Shown one piece after another: positions 22,615 through 36,773 of a stretch of 64,000 nucleotides of DNA (its first letter is position 1; each line of letters opens with the position of its first letter). The stretch is from contig OY720344.1 in the NCBI GenBank assembly GCA_963082975.1, positions 434,001-498,000 of the forward strand. The letters are read 5' to 3'. The notes under the pieces were generated by a model. That model was not told the DNA's origin. It searched no databases and saw nothing but the letters and a program-made list of their open reading frames with translations. The DNA is from Labia minor (Eukaryota > Arthropoda > Insecta > Dermaptera > Spongiphoridae). Position numbers and translations under genes: made by a program.

Positions 22615-24190
22615 ATTAATATATAACATTTAAACCATTTTCAACATCGATAGTACAATTTTTGACAGATTTTTTTCAATAAAATTTTGAATACTCTCAA
22701 ATGATTAATCTGAAAAACTTGTAATTCTTTACTAGTTCCTTGGACAATTCAATATTGTTATAAAAATTATCTATAAACAATAATGCCGTACAACTAAACC
22801 AACCCAGTCCTAAATTAAAAAGAGAAAAATATAATTTCCATCATTTCCTATCTATTTAGTCTCCTTTTTGGCTGTCGGTCTTTGATACCGACTCCTGATG
22901 TTTATAATGTACAGCGATGAATGTCCATGTGTTTGAACAAAAGATTCTAACAAAACTTTCCTGATAAAGCGTAATTAAGCGTTCACAATTGATGTTATTT
23001 AATCTTAACCATTCCACCGAATAACCTGATCCTTCGTCTTCCTTCTAGTAATACCGTTAAGATCTCTTAAGCCGAATTAATTAATTTTTATTACTGATCC
23101 TGCGTAAAATGCATCTTTTTATCTAATTAGCGGTGTTGATTCTACCTCCACCACATTCAAATTATTAATTAAATTTCAAAAAATAAATAATAAATAATTT
23201 TAATTACGAGGACGATTAATTAATTATGATTTTTTTTTCTAATATTTTTGGAAAAATTATATTATTTAATATACTGGGTAATGTTTCTTCAATGATAATG
23301 GATCCATTATCTAATAATTCCTCAGATAATATTCCACCATTTGGTACATCTTCGGATTTTTATAATTTATTTAATTTATTTAAATCAAACGGATTTTTAT
23401 TTTGAAATTAATTAATTAATTTAAATCTGAAAACTGCACTGAAGTCAAGTTTGATGCAAGTTAATATGCAACAAAAAACAAACAAATTTCTGAATAATTT
23501 CATAATTGGCTACTGTAATACATGTATTTACAGCTATTTGCCCCCAACAAAGATTTACCCAAATGATTTTCCTAATATTGTCATTTGCCTAGGACACATA
23601 AACATAATATAGAATATAGAATATAGATTATAGGAAATAAATAATTTAATATAGTAATAAAAATTGTACATTTTATTGTAAAATATAAAAAAAAATCCAA
23701 TGTTCAATTTATTTATTATTGTTATTTTTAGGATCTTTTAAATCGCTATTGGCTTATCTGGATTTAGTAATTTATTACTTTGTTTTTTATATATATATAT
23801 ATATATATATAGTTCTATATATTGACATTACAATACATAAATCTTTTATAATGTTAAAAAAATGCTTGTCAATTTTGAAACGTTCATAAATTATTTATTA
23901 TACCACATTTTACATTTTTACAACAAACAACAAGAAAAATAACCAAGATTCAAATAATTTTAACAATTGTCATAAAAAATTTTCACTTACTAATTAAGGA
24001 CAGAAGATAAAATTATAATAATCAAATAATTTTAAAACCAAATTAGAGTGTAATCTATCAATCATTTTCATTTTTCGTTGTTCCTTTGTTCTTATTTTGA
24101 TTATTGTACTTGATATAATTACCAATACTTTTTTTTTGTTTTTTTAAAAGTAAAAACAAGTATATTCGTTTATTTATTTACATAATTATT
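22511..24190. other. Noncoding AT-rich stretch
   Basis: No gene is supported. AT microsatellites lie at about 22580-22609 and 23788-23812. The segment at about 22860-23150 is slightly less AT-rich but shows no open frame of note. Confidence 0.4.
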
Positions 24191-24194
24191 TATC

Positions 24195-24425
24195 TTCTAT
24201 CTATCTATCAATCTCTGTGGCTCTACGGAACTCGAAAGTTCTTGGCCGCAGTAACCGCACACCTCCAAATATCCCTATCCTGAGCCACAACCATCCAACT
24301 CCTACCCTCTCCCATCTCTCTCACGTCCCTTCCTATATTATCTATCCACCGCGTCCTTGGTCTTCCAAGCGGACGTTTCCCACTAGGTCTCCCGACCAAT
24401 AAATTTTTCACCATTCTTTTATATT
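24195..24425 (-). pseudogene. 3' end of a non-LTR reverse transcriptase
   Basis: The minus strand reads VGRPSGKRPLGRPRTRWIDN and then DVREMGEGRSWMVVAQDRD, ending AAKNFRVP and a stop, followed by a gatagata tail. GRPRTRW is the hallmark of the extreme C-terminus of RTE-like polymerases. This is a short 5'-truncated copy outside any Helitron and so a model for the segment the Helitrons captured. Confidence 0.8.
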
Positions 24426-26282
24426 TTTATATCCTTGAAATAAACTGGAAATCTCTATGATATATCCATTCTTACTTTGAGTTACCACCATCCATTTATT
24501 ATTCAGTCCTAATTCCTTTAAGGCTCCCAGATTTTATTACTTTCCCTAAAACAAAGATGCGACTCAAGAGAAAAGCTTTTTAGTAACCAAAATAAGATAG
24601 ATAATGGAAATTACGAATACCACTATGATGTCTATACCGAAATCTGATTATAATAAAGGCTTCTAGGATTGGATCAAGCACAATTCAATTGTTGGAGAGT
24701 ACTTTGAAGAGGGGACCATACAAATTGGCTTAAGAATAATCTCGAATTTGCAATGTTATCAATAAAATTTCACAAACATTTTTAACACGATGATATTTAA
24801 GGCATCACTATTTATTTATGTTTTTTATCGAAAATTCATTTCTATTAAGTATAAAAAAGTAGTTTTTAAGAAAAAAAATAATTAATACAGAAATTGTATA
24901 TACATTTTATACCCAATTCTAATCTCATTTATTATAAAGTCAATTTGTTTAAGAGTATAATTCAAAGGATTTTTATTTATTTATTTATTTTTGTTTGAAT
25001 AAAAAAAAAAAAAAAAAAAAAAAACAAAACAAATCAAAGCTCTCTTTTACTACTTATATATTATTTGTTAAAAGTTGTTTTATGTTGTTATATTCTTTGA
25101 TCAAAGCTTATTATCTTATTAAATATCAGAAACATCTTTAGAAATATTGATAACTTATATAATAATAATAACACCGAGAAAGGGAGATAGAAATAAAATA
25201 AATAAAAGAGAAAATATTTAGAGTTAAAGATGTGATGAAGAAAGTAGAGGTAGGAAGGGAGAGAAGGGGAGGGGGTGTTAAATAAAGTGAATCGTCTTTT
25301 TGTTGTTGTTGTTGCTGTCTTGTATCTCTCTTTGATCGTTTTGCGTTATTCCCCAAAGAAATGGACCACCATTGCTCATTGGTCCCCATCCTCAAGCCAG
25401 AATCAACCCACTTCTTCTATACACACAAACACCCTCACTTTCTCGTCTGTATTATAATAATAACCATTTTAATGCGTTCATAAAATGGATTACAATTGTA
25501 TTAAAATAATCGTAGAGACATTTTCCGGTTAGAGGATACATTTTAAGCTTCATTACATTTTTATTAAATAACTAGCAAACATTTAGAAAAAAAAAGAAAC
25601 GATAAGAAGAAGAAAAAAATATTAAACAAAGTTTTATTCAAAATTAAAATTGATTATTAATATTATCATAAGAAAATTAAATAAATTACACTATGATTTA
25701 TCATTATATAAAAAATAATTATTTGTTCATTATTAAAATATTTTAATATTTGCGATATTTTTTTCCTATTAATATTAATTTTTTTTTTTTTCGTTAAAAA
25801 ATTAGAAATAGAAAGAACAAATCATATAGTAATTGTTTGTCTTTAGAAAGCTTACAATACTGTAATTTGTTTGAAAAATTGTCAAATTTCAGCTGTCTAC
25901 ATAGACGCGGTGAAAAACCTATACTGCGATTGCAAAATATTAATAAAAATGAAAAATGAAATTTCCAAAGCGTTTAATTGATTTAATTGATGATAAATTA
26001 CTATATTCGTTGATAACCAGTTATTATTAGCTTCGGATAAAGACGATATAAATATGCTGCAAAATTAAATGAGAAATTGGGACAACCATAAATTATTTTT
26101 GTTATTGTAGTGTCATCGACTTTCAATATACTTTTCAAATACAATTACAAATTTTCAACATTAGAGACAGACAGAAAAGTAAAGTTATAATAAAAAGCGT
26201 ATAATAAACATTTGTTAAATGTTCCAAACCAGTTTCTTAAAAAACAAACAAACAAAACTATTCAAAAAATCATGAATGTAAT
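24426..26282. other. Noncoding stretch with a conserved-looking spot near 25.35 kb
   Basis: There is no convincing gene. At about 25290-25420 the DNA is less AT-rich and contains the imperfect palindrome ggaccaccattgctcattgg followed by tcc (25361-25383), next to a (ttg)n run. On the minus strand the same place gives a short frame with poly-Q, probably only the microsatellite. Elsewhere there are A-rich and AT-rich runs (25006-25024). Confidence 0.35.
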
Positions 26283-26309
26283 CAGATATATATATATATA
26301 TATATTTAT

Positions 26310-26619
26310 CTCCTAGAGCCATGTGCCTTCAAGGAATTGGAGCTGGTCATTTCTTCTTTTGAAGACGACGATCGAATCCTGAAGAAATCGACGCCTGCAA
26401 CGAATCTTTCTTCGGGGTCGGATCTCGTCCAACCATGCAGCGACGGAAGAGTCTAGAGAAATCGGGGTAGGACATGTTCATAGAAACATGGTGGCCCTTC
26501 CAACTGATAAAATTAGCACGTCCAACCTAGAAGAGCCTCAACTCCAACTCCAGCCCTCAACATCACCAATAACACCAATCCAAGATGTCCAACTCATCAT
26601 AGGATCGATGAATGTCTAA
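26310..26619 (+). pseudogene. Unrecognised coding-like island
   Basis: The segment is much less AT-rich than its flanks and is open in two plus-strand frames. One, up to a stop at 26454-26456, reads KELELVISSFEDDDRILKKS and later SSGSDLVQPCSDGRV. The other, 26383-26619, reads NHAATEESREIGVGHVHRNM and ends in a Gln/Pro-rich tail. The frames may be one gene broken by a frameshift, perhaps a retroelement ORF1, or chance. No family was recognised. Confidence 0.3.
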
Positions 26620-26881
26620 AGTCCATTGCCTGCGTTGAGAGAATTAATGCCCATTCACGAGATTTTATCAAAATAAAATTATCCTGACAAAACGAAAACT
26701 TCACTAGGTACTTATAGATAGGTATCTTATAGATATTGGCGTGTATGCTGCATGAGTTGGATTTGATTAAATATGGCTAAGATTTAATCTGGAACACGAG
26801 TATAATACTAAGTTGAAAATAATTAAGTGAATCCAGCGCGACGGTTGAAAGATTAAATTTCATTCAGAATGTGATAAAAAA

Positions 26882-27154
26882 AAATTTAAGTAAAAAGAAA
26901 TCTTTTTAAAAAATACACTTTACTTAAAATTGCACTAAAAAGTAAAAAATAAAATCACTTTAAAGTGTGTGCGCTCAAATTATAATAACACCAAATGGAA
27001 GCAAATGTTTTACGGTGTTATAATTTGAAATGGAAGCAAATGTTTTACGGTGTTATAATTTGAGCGCACACACTTTAAAGTGATTTTACTTTTTACTTTT
27101 TAGTGCAATTTTAAGTAAAGTGTATTTTTTAAAAAGATTTCTTTTTACTTAAAT
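26882..27154. repeat. Fold-back element with internal tandem repeat
   Basis: Bases 26882-26992 and 27049-27154 are near-perfect inverted repeats of about 110 bp (landmark cactttaaagtgtgtgcgctc against its complement). The loop holds two tandem copies of a 36-bp unit (aatggaagcaaatgttttac, ending ggtgttataatttga). The arms themselves contain aaagtaaaa-type small repeats. There is no coding capacity; it is a MITE-like fold-back of unknown family. Confidence 0.85.
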
Positions 27155-27159
27155 TTATT

Positions 27160-27874
27160 TTATACTTTTTAGTCGTATTCAGCGCTTCTAGAACTGCTAT
27201 CGCCATCTATGATTGAAATAGTGAACTAATCCATATTCCGGATATGAAAGTTTAGTTAGTTAATTACCACTAATAGATAAATAATTCAGTGGATTTTTCA
27301 ATTGATTCGTATATTATTAGCAGGAGCAAGCGCGTATGCAAAATTTCAAGTTGATTGAATCACGGGAAGTTGTTGAAATATCGTTTATAAAATGCCGCGG
27401 ACAAACAAACATCCGGACAGAGTGAGTTAAGTAAAAGTGTATAAAAAAGTTTAAATTATTTATAAAATTAACATTTATTAAATTAAATATTTAAAGAATC
27501 ATTAATATAATTTTTTTTTTTTTTATTTTTTGATTTCAATAAGAATGAATAGAATAATTTTTTCTTTTTTGCATTTTGTTCTCTTTTACTTTTTTTTTCT
27601 TTTCTTCTATGTCTTATATTTTGCAAGTTCTATTAATAATTTCATTAATAAATATTCACTACAAAGTATTACATATTTTTCCCCTGTGCATAATTTTCCC
27701 TTAAACTTGTATGTGAGATGTGAGATGTTTTTTTTTTTTTTTCTAAAATGAAATTTTCTTTTTCTTTTCATTTTTTCTTTGCATCTTCATGTAACATTTA
27801 TGACAATAGATGAGTTTAATTAAAAATTTTATATCATCAAAAAAAAAAACTTAAACAAAGTATATAGATAGATA
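27160..27874. other. Noncoding stretch, repeat traces
   Basis: The segment at 27295-27430 (aaaatttcaagttgattgaat, followed by cggacaaacaaacatccgg) resembles a retroelement 3' tail. T-rich DNA follows. No gene was found. Confidence 0.4.
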
Positions 27875-27988
27875 TCTATATATATAAAAAAAGGTTTTTG
27901 TCTGCACATTGCTCAGAATTTAAAAATTTTTGCATATCTTCGTGTTTCATGACCTCTAGAATCCAAAAGTGACTTTAGAATTTTTCAC

Positions 27989-28055
<67 letters not shown>

Positions 28056-31000
28056 CGGAAAATTACTATTTTATAGACTCAGAATTGGCTGAACCGATTT
28101 CTTTGAAATTACATCACAATATTCTTATATACCTCTAGAGTAACATAGGCTATAAATTTTATTAATATCTTATCAATAACCGCAGAAATTAATTTTTTAA
28201 AGTTTATATAATTCTCCGTGTTGTTCATTCAAGAGCAGCTCGCGGCTCACTGTCGGCCTAGCGGAATCATTTCAAACAATGAATTATCATAGAGATTCCC
28301 AATCGAAGAATTATTATAATATTTCCCTTATTATTTTAAATTCTAATATACAAATATCAATTCAATTAAATAATTTATTCTAAAAGTTCTCAATTTAATT
28401 AAAATATTTATTAGATCATATTTTTATCTTAAATTATTTTTTATTTAATTGAATATTTCTTCTTTTCTATAATATATATATAATAATATATAAATTTTAT
28501 CATTGAATAATAAAAAAAAATATTATTTAACCTGAATTAAAATGACTGAATTATATTATCTTTGTTTTTTATTTTAATTTAATTACTCTATTATTAATTA
28601 CTAAATATATATATATTATATAAAAATTAAAATATGATGATATAAAGTTGTTTTAAATTTTTGACATTTTTAAATTGGGTATATTTTTTAAATTTATTAA
28701 AATGTCTTTTTTATTTATTATGTTTAAAAGATTCATTTTTATTATGTGATATTAATAAAAAATAACGATGCTCTGTGCAAGTCGAATCATGTTGCACATA
28801 ATTAAATAACAATTGCCAAACAAGGAATATAATATTTTTTTAAATTCTTATATTTAAATATCATTTCAATTAAATAATTTATTCTAAAAGGTCTCATTTT
28901 AATTAATTTAATAAAATATTTAAATCACCATTCAATTTTTTATTAATAGGCTTCTTTTTTTATTTTTAATTTTTAATAAATTCTCTTTTTTTGATATGAT
29001 ATTAATAAAAAATAATATTAAATTGTATATATAAATATAAAAATTAGAATATTTGAATTTTTTTAAATTTTAACACATGTAATCAATCATATGCATTAAG
29101 AATGGAAAATTTTTAAAATCAACTTGCTATTAAATTCAGAAAAAAAATACTGATATATAGAATATATAGACTATTCGAATATAATTTAAAACTCTTTCTC
29201 TCCTTCTATTTTAAATTAAAAAAACGGAGTTTTAAGAAATTTAGATGCCATATGCAACATGGGTGGGTAAATGAATTGGGCTGGAAGAGGAGGCAATTTA
29301 TAATTTTCTTCTAATTCAGATTTAGGACAAATCGTACAACATTATATCAAATCTCGCTAAGAACATTCAATATTTTTGTACACAAAATATTCAGAGTATT
29401 GGCTAAGCGTATCACTCACAATAAATATATATAAATTAACAAAGTAAAAATTTTTATTTGTTTAAATTTTATTATAATGAATCAAAAAAAATTAAATATA
29501 TAGATCACATGATTAAGAGAAGCAAAAAACTTAACAGAAAATAACTGTTGGATGGAGGTCGGACATGACAGAAACTGTAAGCGAAATCTTCATATTGCGA
29601 CGAATAATTTTCAAATCCCCTAGCACCACAGAATTTAAGTTTCTTTTAAGGAAAATAACTATGATCTAAAAAAATTAATAAATGAACTTAATAATAAAAA
29701 AAACAAATAAATCAATTAATTTAAATTAATACTATTAATGAATGTATATATTGGTCATTTATCTATAGTTTTATACCGTTAATTTTTATAAATTGTCTCA
29801 AGTCTCTATTTTTGCATTTTCTCAAGTTTCATTATAATTAAAAATATTCAATAATAATCTAGCAATGAAAATAAAATACCAAAATGTAATGATCAAGAAA
29901 TATTATACTCTATTTCACTATTATAACATATACAATACTTAAGAACCATAGGCGGAGGAAATATTAGGAGATATCATTGCGGGTTCAGGCCAAATCGACC
30001 AACATTAATTAAGATATTTTCATTATGACAGATATTAGGAAAAAAACCGCGAATTCAATATTTCTGTTCACTAATTATTTGTAGACTTTAGTAAAACATA
30101 CGCATGACTCAATAGATCCGGATAAACTTTTTCAAATTTTCAATCTTCAAATTTCTCTTGAAGGTAGTAAAGAAAGAATAAGATGCGGAAATCAATTGTA
30201 AAATATTAGGTTACTCAGACGACTTAAATATAATAGGAGATTCGGCAATTTCAATTACAGATAGCGAGGAAAATTTAATGGAGGTTTGAAATTAATAGTG
30301 ATAAGAAAAAATATTTAGTAACAAAGAGGAAGAGTATTAACATACAAAATCTTAAGATACAAAATGTAGAATTTGAATATGTATAAAAATTGAATGTAAT
30401 CACGAAGGATAATAATATTTGAGAAGAATTTAAATCGGGGTTGCAATCGGGAAACGCCTGTTATCTGCAATAAAGAGGCTTATCTCTTCAAAATTATTAT
30501 CAAAGGGAATATATAAAAAGATTATTTTGCCTGTTGCATTATATGGGTGGGAGGCATGGTCTATGACCCTTGGAGATGAGAGTAGATTCAGAGTATTTGA
30601 GAATAGGATTCTTCCCTGCATTTATTGGCCAAAGAAAGATGAGGTCACCGGGTATGAGGGAGACTGTATAACAAGAAATTGCATGGCCTCTCTGCATCTT
30701 CAGAAATAGTTAGGGTTATAAAAGGGAAAAAGCTGCGATAGGCAGGGCACGTGGCAAGAATGGGAGAGGAAAAAGATATTGGTGGGAAGACCGATTGGAA
30801 AACGTCCGCTTGGAAAACCAATGACGCGTAGGAAGGGACGTAAGAGAGATGGAACAAGGGCTCAGGATAGGGACACTTGGAGAAATGTGGTTGTTGCGGC
30901 TAAGAACTTTAGAGTATCTTTGAGCCACATAGGTAGATAGATATAACATATACAATAATAATATATATAATTAATATAGTGATTAAATTAAAATATATTT

Positions 31001-31174
31001 TTTAAATAAGAACACAAAAAGAAATGAATGTTTTATGTAATATACTGATTGAAACAAAATGGATGAAAACCTTTTAATACTTTCAACCACCAAATACTAT
31101 GTACAACTCGGGGGTACAGGGGGCGGAGCCCCCGTCTAGGTGTGAAGAGCGCCGAAGGCGCTCTGAGCAGCTAG
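27875..31174 (+). mobile_element. Non-autonomous Helitron, long copy
   Basis: It has the same ends as the 17979-19453 element: TCTATATATATAAAAAAAGG after A, and the hairpin gagcgccgaaggcgctc followed by CTAG before T. It is 3.3 kb long because it keeps about 1.8 kb of AT-rich sequence (including a long (GTCT)n run at about 27988-28052) between the 5' end and the captured reverse-transcriptase part at 30080-30950. The latter reads FVDFSKTY, LPVALYGWEAW and IYWPKKDEVTG with many stops. It is nearly identical to the copy at 40408-43441. Confidence 0.9.
30080..30950 (+). pseudogene. Captured reverse-transcriptase remnant in Helitron
   Basis: These are plus-strand remnants in several frames: FVDFSKTY near 30082, DSIDPDKLFQIL-like near 30106, a YxDD-type block near 30212, and an open frame at 30527-30709 reading MPVALYGWEAWSMTLGDESR and CIYWPKKDEVTG. 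Stops and small indels prevent any product. The same set of fragments in the same order is in each Helitron of this family. Confidence 0.75.
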
Positions 31175-31811
31175 TTGTATAATATATAAAAAATGATGTT
31201 TTTTTTTGTTACTGTATCTGTATTATTAAAATATGATTAGACAGACAAGTGTATATAGTATGCCCCCCATAGAATAATAAAGATATAAAAAAAAAAGTTT
31301 CTTTATATATATATAAGTATATAACCTTTTATATTAACATTATATATTTAACTTTAATATTATATACGTATTTGAATATTTAAAATATGTACCAAATGTT
31401 TGTTTTCAAAATTTCACATATTAAATTATAATATTATTATATTTGAAGAGAAGAGAAAAAAGAAACCTGTTATTTTGAATCTATTAATGAAGACGATAAT
31501 AATCATTATCATATTTTTTATTGAGGCCTCCCAAAACATACTCGAGCCACAACCAGCTGTATGCTCTGGGACAAAGTGATAGAACAAATTTTATAATCAT
31601 CTAACAATCTTTACTAATATAATAATTGTAATAATAGTAATAATAATATTAATATTATCTAAGTGTGAATAAAAAAATAAATAAATAATCATTTTTGAAT
31701 ACTAGTAGTTTTGAATGATTATTTAAGGAATTTTTAATTTTCTAAGACTTTTATCCTTTCGACTTAATCTTTGGGCTGTTGCCTCGTTGCCGTTGGGAAA
31801 AATGCCCATTT

Positions 31812-31839
<28 letters not shown>
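31175..31839. other. Noncoding AT-rich stretch
   Basis: No gene was found. A (gt)n run lies at 31816-31848 at the start of the repeat copy into which the hAT element inserted. Confidence 0.45.
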
Positions 31840-31849
<10 letters not shown>

Positions 31850-31883
31850 AGACAAGATTAAGCAAAAACGGTTTGAGCTAGAA
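31840..31883 (-). repeat. Left flank: split copy of a dispersed repeat
   Basis: Read on the minus strand, ctagctcaaaccgtttttgc followed by ttaatcttgtctacatac matches the repeats at 17790-17870 and 45360-45400. The other half of the copy continues at 34566-34815 after the hAT insertion. Confidence 0.75.
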
Positions 31884-34565
<2,682 letters not shown>

Positions 34566-34815
34566 AGCTAGAATAATGATATTTGGTACAAGGGCATTAT
34601 TCAAAATCCTTGTTTTCTATCAATTATTGAGAATTGTAGCTCATTCAGGAGAGAGTCATTACCTCATTACCTACTACGTTTTCATTTGTTTTTCTCTAAA
34701 CTGACCGTAAACATAAAGATATATGTTTGATAGTTTTCCACATGATTAAAAAGCATATAAAATTGTTATAAATAAAATTTCAGCTTGATTGAATCGCTGA
34801 AAGTATCGGAATTAA
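34566..34815 (-). repeat. Right flank: split copy of a dispersed repeat
   Basis: On the minus strand this contains aatttcagcttgattgaatc-like and aataatgccc-type landmarks in the same order as the copy at 45130-45360. It completes the repeat begun at 31840-31883, with the hAT element between. Confidence 0.7.
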
Positions 34816-34816
34816 T

Positions 34817-35025
34817 TTTTTAACACGTTGACTGCTAATCACGCGCCAGCACGTGTCGTGTTGCCATCAACAAAGAGCCAAACACGCGCTGGTTTAATAA
34901 ATAGTATTTATTAATTTTAATTTATAATTTATAATTAATTAAATTTAATTTAAATATAATATATTATGTTATTGAATCCAATTCAAATTTGCGAGATAGT
35001 TGAGTGGAGACACTCCAGATTTTTT
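34817..35025 (+). repeat. Dispersed MITE-like repeat starting TTAACACG
   Basis: A copy of this about 200-bp unit lies inverted at 43772-43955, and a partial copy near 9190-9285. One end is ttaacacgttgactgctaat with acgcgccagcacgtg nearby; the other is gagtggagacactccag. The ttaacac end recalls piggyBac-type TTAA targets, but matching inverted ends could not be shown. Confidence 0.5.
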
Positions 35026-35944
35026 TTTTTGTATTTTGTTTGTTAATAAGTTAATATTAAATGATAACAACCATTTAAATTATTTCTTTTTCTGAAGACA
35101 TTTATATATTTCAAGAACCGAATTTCATATCATTTTCATGATTGATATATTATATTTATATTTGATATAAATTAAACTTAATTTGGATAATAACAATAGT
35201 TTAGCGATCACAACTCTCTCTGTCTCTCTCTCTCTCTCTTCTCTAAATCCAAAGTTTATTTGTTTTATTTAACTAACGACTATTTTTTGTAAGAGACTAA
35301 CGATCAAACGAACTGATTCAAGAAGTTCCTGATCAATTTAATTTTCAAGTGCATTATTTGGTCTTGTATTTCGAATTAAAAATTCGATTTACCTAAATCC
35401 AAATTCTTTGCTTATACAGTAAGTAAGATATCCAAAAAGTAGAGAATCTAAATCGTTAAATTCTCATATTATAATATTACAAAATAAATAAACTACAATA
35501 AAATTAGAATTAAAGTAAATTTAATTATTTAAACGAATTTGTGTGTGGCAGTGATAGAAAAATAAAATGTGGCTTTTATAAATGATAAAAGAAAGAAAAT
35601 GGAGAAAATAGAAAGGGTTAATCATAAAGAAGATGAGTGTGAGTGTTTGTTTTTACAAATTGTTAAATTATATCCTTTACTTTAAAAATAAATAAATAAA
35701 ATACTCGTAAATAAATAAAGAAAAAAACATTTGTAACGATTGAAGAGAGTCGCTTGATCTCTCCTTTTTATTCTTTCTTTCCTTCCTTCCTTCTTTTCTT
35801 CCTTCCTACTTTCTTTTCTATTCTCTATTCTTTCTTTTGTTTTCTATTGTAATTAATAGTGATGTTGTTGTTGTTGTTGTTGTTGTAGAACGTGAAGGGA
35901 AGAGAAAATAACCAACCCGAGACGACTGCTGTACTCTACTCACA
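35026..35944. promoter_or_regulatory. Upstream region of the signal-peptide exon
   Basis: The region contains a (ct)n tract at about 35218-35242, a pyrimidine-rich stretch (35755-35850), a (ttg)n run at 35862-35887 and then a less AT-rich leader (ccgagacgactgctgtactc) just before the ATG at 35945. GA/CT tracts are frequent in arthropod promoters. No TATA box could be placed with confidence. Confidence 0.3.
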
Positions 35945-36019
35945 ATGCATTCCGCCAGTCCATCCTTTCTTCTTCATCTTCTTCTCTTTATTATTTTGTG
36001 CATTCATTCACAAGCAAAG
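35945..36019 (+). CDS. Probable first coding exon with signal peptide
   Basis: The ATG (context ctcacaATGC) opens 25 codons: a short polar start MHSASPS, a strongly hydrophobic core FLLHLLLFIILCI, then HSQAK. This is the n-, h- and c-region layout of a secretory signal peptide with a plausible cleavage after a small residue near HSQA. The frame runs, without a stop, exactly into AAG|GTAAGT at 36019/36020, a consensus 5' splice site in phase 0. The next exon could not be identified in the remaining plus strand, so the intron is long or leaves the window. The protein is a secreted or membrane protein of unknown identity. Confidence 0.55.
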
Positions 36020-36519
36020 GTAAGTAATACATTTACGTTGTTTAACATAAAATTATAAGATTATAAGTCCAATTTAGCAATACATTTCTAAAGTAAATAA
36101 TATAATATTTGTATTATTATATTATGATATCTATTTATAGTAACCCATTTTTTATTAATTACAAATTTTACAAAAATATTTTAAATTAAATATCATTAAA
36201 ATTTAAATTGTTTATTTTATTTTTATAGTATCGTTTCTCTATTACAGTTGGGATGTTTCAAATAATAATCAATGAACGAACGAGAGAATGTTCTTTTACT
36301 ATGAAGGAAGTATTTGTGTATGAATTTTGTCTAATTTAATGTCAAATTTGGAGATTATCTGTACAAAAGCATATTTAATGATCAGTCATCTACCTACAAG
36401 TATCAATTAATAGAATTAGGCGATATCAGTCTATAGTCGATTTTGTTTTATTTGTTAAACCTTTCATAAAATCTATTTTTATATCTTATCATATTATACT
36501 AGCAAAAATTGTATATATA
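36020..36519. other. Intron-like noncoding stretch
   Basis: This AT-rich DNA follows the GTAAGT donor. No following exon was recognised. Confidence 0.4.
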
Positions 36520-36597
36520 TTGCCTTGGGGAGGGGGGGGGGCGATGAAAATTATGATTGAAATTTGGGCTGTGAATACTAAAAGGTTGAGAAACACT
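36520..36597. repeat. Single end of a hAT-like element
   Basis: The sequence aaaaggttgagaaacactgg ends in what, on the minus strand, is cagtgtttctcaacctttt, a typical hAT terminal repeat. A G11-type run precedes it. The partner end was not found, so this is a remnant. Confidence 0.5.
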
Positions 36598-36659
36598 GGC
36601 TTGTACCACTTATAAGCATTTTTATTTTATTATTATTTTTTCATCTAATGTGGGTCTTC

Positions 36660-36773
36660 CAAATAATGTCAACATATGAGATACATATCTGTACCAACAT
36701 AACAAAAAAAAACAAAAAAAAAAATTCGATAATCGAAAATTCAAAATTCACCTTTTCTTTTGAACATACCTCG
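36660..36773 (-). repeat. Solo 5' end of a mariner element
   Basis: The sequence atctgtaccaacataacaaa, ttcgataatcg and accttttcttttgaacatac then ctcg next to TA matches the right end of the mariner at 59040-59854. Only this end is present. Confidence 0.75.

Noticed and set aside
27988-28052. Regular GTCT array considered as a CRISPR-like or regulatory array
   Set aside because: It is a plain tetranucleotide microsatellite with no spacers, differing in copy number between the two Helitron twins.
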